Positions 1 through 5,705 of a stretch of DNA of 8,005 nucleotides are shown here, piece by piece; position 1 is the first letter of the stretch; each line of letters begins with the position of its first letter. The position numbers were made by a program, and so were the translations under genes. This stretch comes from Flavobacteriales bacterium UBA6772 (lineage in GTDB: Bacteria; Bacteroidota; Bacteroidia; Flavobacteriales; UBA7430). The DNA lies in the NCBI GenBank assembly GCA_002453265.1, contig DKGK01000022.1:1-8005 (forward strand), written 5' to 3'. A model generated the notes under the pieces. The model was not told the DNA's origin and did not search any database. It was given only the letters and a program-made list of their open reading frames with translations.

Positions 1-1048
1 CCTTTTTAATTGTTTGTCTAACGCCAAAGCATTAGCAGCAAATTATCCCTTTGCAACAATAGAGCCTAATGTAGGTGTAATTCCTGTGCCAGACGATAGA
101 ATGGCTAAGTTGGAAGAGTTGGTGAAGCCCGAAAAAATGCAACAAGCAATTGTAGAGATTGTAGATATTGCAGGTTTAGTTCGCGGTGCAAGTAAAGGTG
201 AAGGTTTAGGAAATAAATTTCTTGCTAACATTAGAGAAACGCAAGCTATTATTCATGTATTGCGTTGTTTCGACGACGATAATATTACCCACGTTGACGA
301 ATCTATCAACCCTGTTCGTGATAAGGAAACAATCGATATAGAATTACAGATTAAAGATTTAGAATCTGTAGATAAGAAAATCGATACGACCAAAAAGAAA
401 TCTCGTACAGGAGATAAAGAAGCCGCAAAGCATCTTTTGATTCTTGAAAAATACAAAACTCATTTAGAGTCCGGACAATCTGCTCGTTCAATTCTCTTAA
501 CCGACAAAGAAAAAGAAATTGTTGAAGATTTAATGCTTTTAACAGATAAGCCTATCTTATACATTTGTAATGTAAACGAAGATGATGCAAATTCTGGAAA
601 TGCTTATGTAGATGCGGTAAAAGAAGCTATTAAGGGTGAAGATGCAGAAATGCTTGTTATTGCAGCAGGTATGGAAGCAGATATAATGGAGTTAGAGACT
701 TTTGAAGAACGTCAGGAGTTTTTACAAGATATGGGATTAGCAGAACCTGGTGTAAAAAAAGTTATTCGTACCGCCTATACTTTATTAAAACTTCAAACTT
801 ATTTTACCGCAGGTGTAAAAGAAGTTCGAGCTTGGACTATTAAAGAAGGATTTACAGCTCCACAAGCTGCAGGTGTAATTCATACCGATTTCGAAAAAGG
901 TTTTATTAGAGCTGAAGTAATTAAATACGACGATTTCGTTTCTTTAGGGTCAGAATTAGCTTGTAAAGAAGCTGGTAAATTATCTGTAGAAGGAAAAGAA
1001 TATATTGTTCAGGATGGTGATATTATGCACTTTCGATTCAATGTTTAA
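1..1048 (+). CDS. ychF: Redox-regulated ATPase/GTPase YchF (OLA1 family), 5' end cut by window edge
   Basis: Obg-related P-loop nucleotidase of the YchF/OLA1 family, a cytoplasmic ribosome-associated protein; E. coli YchF and human OLA1 prefer ATP to GTP. The frame is open from base 2 (first residues LFNCLSNAK) with 348 residues visible. The family begins with about 15 more residues carrying the P-loop (GLPNVGKST), so the full protein should be about 363 aa, the usual size. Visible motifs: TIEPN switch I region (visible residues 19-23); G3 DIAG at 55-58 followed by LVRGASKGEGLGNKFL, with Leu where classical GTPases have catalytic Gln; NVNE at 190-193, the NxxE replacement of the GTP-specifying NKxD; and a C-terminal TGS domain (about 263-348) ending HFRFNV. 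A TTG at base 14 is inside the gene and is not the start. The Cys of the usual PFCTIEPN segment is Ala. The gene is followed by a strong terminator. Identification is very secure. Confidence 0.97.
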   Translation, partial: LFNCLSNAKALAANYPFATIEPNVGVIPVPDDRMAKLEELVKPEKMQQAIVEIVDIAGLVRGASKGEGLGNKFLANIRETQAIIHVLRCFDDDNITHVDESINPVRDKETIDIELQIKDLESVDKKIDTTKKKSRTGDKEAAKHLLILEKYKTHLESGQSARSILLTDKEKEIVEDLMLLTDKPILYICNVNEDDANSGNAYVDAVKEAIKGEDAEMLVIAAGMEADIMELETFEERQEFLQDMGLAEPGVKKVIRTAYTLLKLQTYFTAGVKEVRAWTIKEGFTAPQAAGVIHTDFEKGFIRAEVIKYDDFVSLGSELACKEAGKLSVEGKEYIVQDGDIMHFRFNV

Positions 1049-1116
1049 TTGTTGATAAAATTGTTAGAGCTTTTTGTGACTGTAAAATCTTAGCTATTAC
1101 TAAAATAAGTACTTTT

Positions 1117-1155
1117 AGAAAGTAGTATAGGTTGCCCTATACTACTTTCTTTTTT
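1117..1155 (+). terminator. Intrinsic terminator after ychF
   Basis: A perfect 15-bp inverted repeat (arms 1117-1131 and 1136-1150, five G-C pairs, loop TTGC) is followed directly by five T's (1151-1155), themselves preceded by TTTC in the right arm. This is the classic Rho-independent layout on the + strand. On the minus strand the hairpin is not followed by a comparable T-run, so it looks one-directional. It lies 68 bases after the ychF stop and ends 22 bases before the parE start, which is unusually close to the downstream gene. No convincing TAnnTTTG promoter box was found in the rest of the 1049-1177 gap. Confidence 0.85.
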
Positions 1156-1177
1156 ATAACACATTCAATAAATTCTA

Positions 1178-3022
1178 ATGGCAGAGAATCAATACACAGA
1201 AGATAGCATAAGGTCCTTAGACTGGAAAGAGCATATTCGCTTGCGTCCCGGAATGTATATTGGTAAGCTCGGCGACGGAACTGCTCAAGACGATGGTATT
1301 TATATACTTCTTAAAGAAGTTGTAGATAATTGTGTGGATGAGTACGTAATGGGCCACGGTAAGAATATTGAAGTGAGCGTTCGTGGTAAAAAAGTTACAG
1401 TAAGAGATTTTGGTAGAGGGATTCCATTAGGGAAAGTAATAGATTGTGTTTCTAAAATTAATACTGGAGGTAAGTACGATTCTAAAGCTTTTAAAAAATC
1501 TATTGGACTAAATGGAGTAGGAACTAAAGCCGTAAACGCTTTGTCCGATTATTTTAGAGTTCAATCTGTAAGAGATGGGAAAACTAAAGTTGTAGAGTTT
1601 CATCAAGGAGAAGTTGTTTTAGAAGAAGATATTCAAGAAACCTCCATCCGTAAAGGAACAAGAGTATCGTTTATTCCAGACGAAGTTATTTTTCAAAATT
1701 TTAGATACGTAAACGAGTATATCGAGAAAATGATGTGGCATTATGCCTATCTGAATACTGGACTTACCATGGTTTACAATGGAGATAAATTTCACTCCGA
1801 TAATGGATTATTAGATTTATTAAATAACGAAATTACTGCAGGTACTTCTCATTATCCCGTTATTCATCTTTTAGGTGATGATATAGAAATAGCGATGACG
1901 CATATGCGACATCAATATGGAGAATCTTACCATTCTTTTGTAAATGGACAAAATACCACAATGGGTGGTACACATCAAGCTGCTTTTCGCGAAGCAGTCG
2001 TTAAAACAATACGCGAATACTACGGAAAAAATTATGAAGCAGCAGATATACGTCAATCTATAAATGCTGCAATTAGTATAAAGGTGATAGAACCTATTTT
2101 TGAGTCGCAAACAAAAACAAAATTAGGTTCTGCCGATATGGGACCAGACCTTCCTACGGTAAGAACTTTTATAAACGATTTTGTTAAAAGTCAGCTCGAT
2201 AATTACCTACATAAAAATCCTGTTGTAGCAGATGCACTACAGAAAAAAATATTATTAGCAGAAAGAGAAAGAAAGGATTTAGCCGGAATAAAAAAACTCA
2301 GTAGAGAAAGAGCTAAAAAATCTAACTTACACAATAAAAAATTACGCGATTGTAGGGTTCATTACAACGAAGTCAAAAAAGAAAGACACTTAGAATCCAC
2401 GCTCTTTATTACAGAAGGGGATTCTGCAAGTGGTTCAATAACAAAATCCCGCGATGTAAATACTCAGGCTGTATTTAGTTTAAAAGGGAAACCTTTAAAT
2501 TCGTATGGTTTAACAAAGAAAATCGTTTACGAAAACGAGGAGTTTAACCTCGTTCAGGCAGCACTTAATATTGAAGATGGTTTAGCTGAATTACGCTATA
2601 ATAATGTGGTAATTGCTACCGATGCCGATGTTGATGGTATGCATATACGCTTGTTATTAATAACCTTCTTTTTACAGTTTTTCCCAGAATTAATTAGAGA
2701 AGGGCATTTATACATCCTCCAAACACCATTGTTTAGAGTCCGCAATAAAAAGGAAACTGTTTATTGTTACGACCAAGTAGAAAAAAACAATGCCATGACT
2801 AGACTAAGTGGTAAATTAGAGATTACGCGATTTAAAGGTTTAGGAGAGATTTCGCCCAATGAGTTTAAAGGATTTATAGGAGATGACATACGTTTGGAAC
2901 CTGTAATGATTGGTAAAGAACAGTCAATTCCCGAAATGTTGAAGTTCTATATGGGTAAAAATACACCCGATCGTCAGCAGTTTATTATTGAGAATCTTCG
3001 TGTAGAAAAAGGAGTAGAGTAG
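1178..3022 (+). CDS. parE: DNA topoisomerase IV subunit B (ParE)
   Basis: ATPase subunit of topoisomerase IV, the type IIA enzyme that unlinks replicated chromosomes and relaxes supercoils; it works with ParC encoded just downstream. The 614 residues carry a GHKL ATPase domain: RPGMYIG at 23-29, catalytic Glu47 and Mg-binding Asn51 in the N-box, Asp77 before GRGIP (adenine pocket), G-loop GVGTKAVNAL at 113-122, Arg132 aligning with the coumarin-contact Arg136 of E. coli GyrB, and the transducer QTK at 311-313. The TOPRIM domain follows, with EGDSASGS at 413-420, DADVDG at 482-487 and RFKGLGE at 551-557. The opening (SLDWKEHIRLRPGMYIGKLGDG region), the short lid between GRGIP and the G-loop, and GLNGVG instead of GLHGVG mark it as Bacteroidota ParE rather than GyrB. 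The ATG is supported by the length and by RPGMYIG lying at the usual distance from the N-terminus. The leader is A/T-rich without a Shine-Dalgarno. First gene of the parE-parC pair. Confidence 0.95.
   Translation: MAENQYTEDSIRSLDWKEHIRLRPGMYIGKLGDGTAQDDGIYILLKEVVDNCVDEYVMGHGKNIEVSVRGKKVTVRDFGRGIPLGKVIDCVSKINTGGKYDSKAFKKSIGLNGVGTKAVNALSDYFRVQSVRDGKTKVVEFHQGEVVLEEDIQETSIRKGTRVSFIPDEVIFQNFRYVNEYIEKMMWHYAYLNTGLTMVYNGDKFHSDNGLLDLLNNEITAGTSHYPVIHLLGDDIEIAMTHMRHQYGESYHSFVNGQNTTMGGTHQAAFREAVVKTIREYYGKNYEAADIRQSINAAISIKVIEPIFESQTKTKLGSADMGPDLPTVRTFINDFVKSQLDNYLHKNPVVADALQKKILLAERERKDLAGIKKLSRERAKKSNLHNKKLRDCRVHYNEVKKERHLESTLFITEGDSASGSITKSRDVNTQAVFSLKGKPLNSYGLTKKIVYENEEFNLVQAALNIEDGLAELRYNNVVIATDADVDGMHIRLLLITFFLQFFPELIREGHLYILQTPLFRVRNKKETVYCYDQVEKNNAMTRLSGKLEITRFKGLGEISPNEFKGFIGDDIRLEPVMIGKEQSIPEMLKFYMGKNTPDRQQFIIENLRVEKGVE
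3010..3014 (+). promoter_or_regulatory. Possible Shine-Dalgarno for parC inside the end of parE
   Basis: AGGAG lies 10 bases before the parC ATG, inside the last codons of parE. Bacteroidota genes seldom rely on Shine-Dalgarno pairing, and neither parE nor the gene at 5706 has such a site. Here the purine run could assist re-initiation by ribosomes finishing parE, whose stop is only 2 bases from the parC start. It could equally be a by-product of the Lys-Gly-Val-Glu codons. Confidence 0.3.
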
Positions 3023-3024
3023 TT

Positions 3025-5604
3025 ATGAGTGAAGAAACAGAATATTCGGATGAAAACTTTAATGCAGAAGAGCATGAAGTAAGTACCATTACACAAGTTG
3101 ATGGGATGTACGAAAGTTGGTTCTTGGATTACGCATCTTATGTAATCCTCGAAAGAGCTGTTCCAGATATTCACGATGGATTGAAACCAGTGCAACGCCG
3201 AATACTCCATTCTTTAAAAGAAATGGACGATGGTCGCTATAATAAAGTAGCCAATGTTATTGGTAATACGATGAAGTACCACCCACATGGTGATGCCTCA
3301 ATTGGCGATGCATTAGTAAATATGGGACAAAAAGACTTGCTGATTGACATGCAAGGTAACTGGGGTAATATTCTTACTGGCGATAGGGCTGCAGCTCCAC
3401 GTTATATAGAATCTCGTTTATCGAAGTTTGCTTTAGAAGTTGTTTTTAATGCGAAAATCACAGAATGGATTCCTACCTACGATGGGCGTACTAAAGAACC
3501 TGTTACACTTCCTGTAAAATTCCCATTATTATTAGCTCAAGGAGTAGAAGGTATAGCGGTTGGTTTATCAACTAAAATAATGCCTCATAATTTTATAGAA
3601 CTTATTGATGCTTCTATTTCTATATTAAGAGGTAAGTCGCAAAAAGTATATCCAGATTTTCCAACTGGAGGAATTGCAGATTTTTCTCAGTACAACGATG
3701 GACATAGAGGAGGTAGAGTAAAGGTAAGAGCCAAAATAGAGCAAGTAGATGCTAAGCTCCTAAAAATTATTGAACTCCCTTTTGCTACAACAACTTCTAC
3801 TCTAATAGATTCTGTGATTAGAGCCAATGAAAAAGGGAAAATTAAGATTAAAAAAATTGAAGACAATACAGCAGAATTTGTAGAAATTCTCATTCACCTT
3901 CCCGCTGGAGTTTCTCCAGATAAAACTATCGATGCTTTATACGCATTCTCCGATTGCGAGATTTCTATTTCGCCAAATGCCTGTATCATTAAAAATGACA
4001 AGCCTTATTTTCTTACAGTTTCTGATATACTTAAACAGTCTACAGCACATTCTTTAGCTTTACTAAAAGCAGAACTAGAGATTTTATTAGCGGAGCAACA
4101 AGCTTTATGGCACTTTGCTTCTTTAGAACGTATTTTTATTGAAAATAGAATTTACCGCGATATTGAAGATTGTGAAACTTGGGAAGCGGTTATCGTAGCA
4201 ATTCGTGAAGGATTAAATCCACATATTAAGTATTTAAAAGAAGCTGTTACAGACGAAGATCTTGTTCGTCTTACAGAAATAAAGATTAAGCGTATTTCTA
4301 AATTCGATTTAGATAAAGCAAACGAACATCTAAAACGCATTGAAGAGGCTATTGCTGATCTTAAAAATAAACTAGCTAATCTTATCGATTATGCAGTTGA
4401 CTATTTTAAGAATCTAAAAAAGAAATACAAAGAGGGTAGAAGTCGCAAGACTGAAATTAGAGCTTTCGAAACAATTGTAGCTTCTAAGGTAGCCATCAGA
4501 AATCAAAAATTATACATTAATAAAGAGGAAGGTTTTATAGGAACCTCTCTTCGTAAAGATGAATTCGTTTGTGAATGCTCAGACATCGACGATGTTATTG
4601 TGATTCGAAATAATGGTAAAATGTTGATTACTCGTGTGTCTGCAAAAACTTTTGTAGGTAAAGGAATAATTCATCTAGCTCTTTTTAAGAAAAACGATGT
4701 CCGTACCATTTATAACTTAATTTACCGTGATGGAAAATTAGGGAATACCTATATGAAACGTTTTTCTGTAAAGAGTATCACACGCGATAAAGAGTACGAT
4801 TTAACTGCAGGCAGTAAAGGATCTAAAATGTTCCACTTTTCTGCTAATCCTAATGGCGAAGCAGAGCTTGTTTCTGTAGTATTGAAATCTCAAGCTAAAA
4901 CCAAAAAGCTTAAATTTGATATTGATTTTGCAGATTTAGCTATTAAAGGAAGAGGTTCTAAAGGGAATCTGGTTTCTAAATACGCTGTAAGCAAAGTAGA
5001 ACTTAAATCGAAAGGTGTTTCTACTTTAGCAGCGCAAAAAATATGGTTCGACGATACTGTACAACGATTAAATATTGATGGTAGAGGTGATTTACTTGGC
5101 GAGTTTGCGGGTGAGGATAAAATATTAGTTGTTTCTCAATCTGGAGAATACCAATTACTCGCTTACGAACTTACAACTCATTTCCCTTCTGATATGGTTG
5201 TATTAGAAAAGTTTTCTCCTAAAAAACCAATCAGTGCTATATATTGGGATGCTTCGAAAGACAAGTATTATGTTAAACGCTTCTTGGTTGAAGCTTCCGA
5301 TAAAAAAGTGTGTTTTATTTCAGACTATCAAGGTTCACATCTAGAGGTAGTATCAACAGACTATTTACCTGTTGCAGAAATTGAGTTCACTAAAGAACGC
5401 AATAAAGACCAACGCCCAAATGAACAACTCAATTTCGAAGAATTTATTTCTATTAAAGGGTATAAAGCACACGGGAACATATTGACCAGTTATAAAGTTA
5501 AGTCGATAAATCTATTAGAATCTATTAATCCTCCAATTGAGACTATCGAGGAGGAATTGGATGATGAAGATGATGACCAAGCACAAATTATTTTAGATTT
5601 TTAA
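3025..5604 (+). CDS. parC: DNA topoisomerase IV subunit A (ParC)
   Basis: DNA-cleaving subunit of topoisomerase IV, partner of ParE. In 859 residues: an acidic N-terminal tail (1-26); the winged-helix breakage-reunion domain with DGLKPVQRR at 51-59, KYHPHGDAS at 84-92, and catalytic Tyr127 preceded by Arg126 in AAAPRYIESR; the DNA-bending Ile177 in GIAVG; tower region to about 340; long Lys/Glu-rich coiled coil about 345-475; then a beta-pinwheel C-terminal domain (about 490-830) and an acidic tail (EEELDDEDDD at 842-851). There is no true GyrA box (QRRGGRG), and the start (GMYESWFLDYASYV at 27-40) is the Bacteroidota ParC form, so this is topoisomerase IV and not gyrase. It is longer than E. 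coli ParC (752 aa). The ATG follows the parE stop by 2 bases, implying co-transcription and probably translational coupling to give equal subunit amounts. Position 91, equivalent to quinolone-contact Ser80/Ser83, is Ala. A terminator follows. Confidence 0.95.
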   Translation: MSEETEYSDENFNAEEHEVSTITQVDGMYESWFLDYASYVILERAVPDIHDGLKPVQRRILHSLKEMDDGRYNKVANVIGNTMKYHPHGDASIGDALVNMGQKDLLIDMQGNWGNILTGDRAAAPRYIESRLSKFALEVVFNAKITEWIPTYDGRTKEPVTLPVKFPLLLAQGVEGIAVGLSTKIMPHNFIELIDASISILRGKSQKVYPDFPTGGIADFSQYNDGHRGGRVKVRAKIEQVDAKLLKIIELPFATTTSTLIDSVIRANEKGKIKIKKIEDNTAEFVEILIHLPAGVSPDKTIDALYAFSDCEISISPNACIIKNDKPYFLTVSDILKQSTAHSLALLKAELEILLAEQQALWHFASLERIFIENRIYRDIEDCETWEAVIVAIREGLNPHIKYLKEAVTDEDLVRLTEIKIKRISKFDLDKANEHLKRIEEAIADLKNKLANLIDYAVDYFKNLKKKYKEGRSRKTEIRAFETIVASKVAIRNQKLYINKEEGFIGTSLRKDEFVCECSDIDDVIVIRNNGKMLITRVSAKTFVGKGIIHLALFKKNDVRTIYNLIYRDGKLGNTYMKRFSVKSITRDKEYDLTAGSKGSKMFHFSANPNGEAELVSVVLKSQAKTKKLKFDIDFADLAIKGRGSKGNLVSKYAVSKVELKSKGVSTLAAQKIWFDDTVQRLNIDGRGDLLGEFAGEDKILVVSQSGEYQLLAYELTTHFPSDMVVLEKFSPKKPISAIYWDASKDKYYVKRFLVEASDKKVCFISDYQGSHLEVVSTDYLPVAEIEFTKERNKDQRPNEQLNFEEFISIKGYKAHGNILTSYKVKSINLLESINPPIETIEEELDDEDDDQAQIILDF

Positions 5605-5611
5605 ATGAAAC

Positions 5612-5637
5612 GCTTCTCTAACGAGAAGCTTTTTTTT
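5612..5637 (+). terminator. Intrinsic terminator of the parE-parC operon
   Basis: Perfect 7-bp stem (GCTTCTC at 5612-5618, GAGAAGC at 5623-5629) with a 4-base TAAC loop and eight T's (5630-5637), starting 8 bases after the parC stop. The preceding AAA can extend pairing with the T-tract across a bulged C. Four of the seven pairs are G-C. It cleanly separates the topoisomerase operon from the secreted-protein gene at 5706. Confidence 0.9.
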
Positions 5638-5653
5638 AGGCATAATTTTTGTC

Positions 5654-5688
5654 TTGAGGCATGTTTAATTAACAGCCACTTATTTTCG
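5654..5688 (+). promoter_or_regulatory. Weak Bacteroidota-type promoter candidate before the secreted-protein gene
   Basis: A TTG at 5654-5656 and TATTTTCG at 5681-5688, one mismatch from the Bacteroidota -7 box TAnnTTTG, lie between the parC terminator and the ATG at 5706. The spacer is 24 bases, longer than the usual 19-21 or so, which weakens the call. An alternative box, TAATTTTTG at 5643-5651, has one base too many inside and no upstream TTG partner. The gene must have a promoter close by, because a strong terminator lies upstream. The leader just before the ATG (AAAACAAAACAATC) is A-rich with no Shine-Dalgarno, typical of the phylum. Confidence 0.25.
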
Positions 5689-5705
5689 CTCAAAACAAAA
5701 CAATC

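Noticed and set aside
43..456. Minus-strand open frames of 62 and 67 codons opposite ychF
   Set aside because: They are shadows of a well-conserved gene on the + strand, have no recognisable protein features, and lack leaders of their own.
14..1048. TTG at base 14 as the start of the first gene
   Set aside because: The frame is open to the window edge and the residues before it (LFNC) match the segment just after the YchF P-loop. The gene starts outside the window.
1871..2110. Minus-strand open frame of 79 codons inside parE
   Set aside because: It lies wholly opposite conserved ParE sequence. Its Cys/Tyr/Phe-rich composition is what antisense of this coding strand would give.
2974..3210. 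Minus-strand open frame spanning the parE-parC junction
   Set aside because: It overlaps both coding ends and the coupled 2-base junction, with no motif or promoter to support a real gene.
3687..4340. Minus-strand open frames of 68 and 62 codons inside parC
   Set aside because: They are opposite the ParC tower and coiled-coil coding sequence and have low-complexity Ser/Ile-rich translations typical of shadows.
5538..5580. GAT/GAA-rich run at the end of parC as a microsatellite or phase-variable tract
   Set aside because: The units are irregular and encode the acidic C-terminal tail seen in type IIA A-subunits. There is no homogeneous repeat that would slip.
1178..5604. Gyrase (gyrB-gyrA) instead of topoisomerase IV
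   Set aside because: The N-termini, the GLNGVG loop, the short lid and the absence of an intact GyrA box fit Bacteroidota ParE/ParC. The adjacent B-then-A order with a 2-base gap also fits.
5664..5673. TTAATTAA palindrome before the secreted-protein gene as an operator
   Set aside because: An 8-base all-A/T palindrome is expected by chance in DNA this AT-rich, and no second copy or flanking symmetry was seen.
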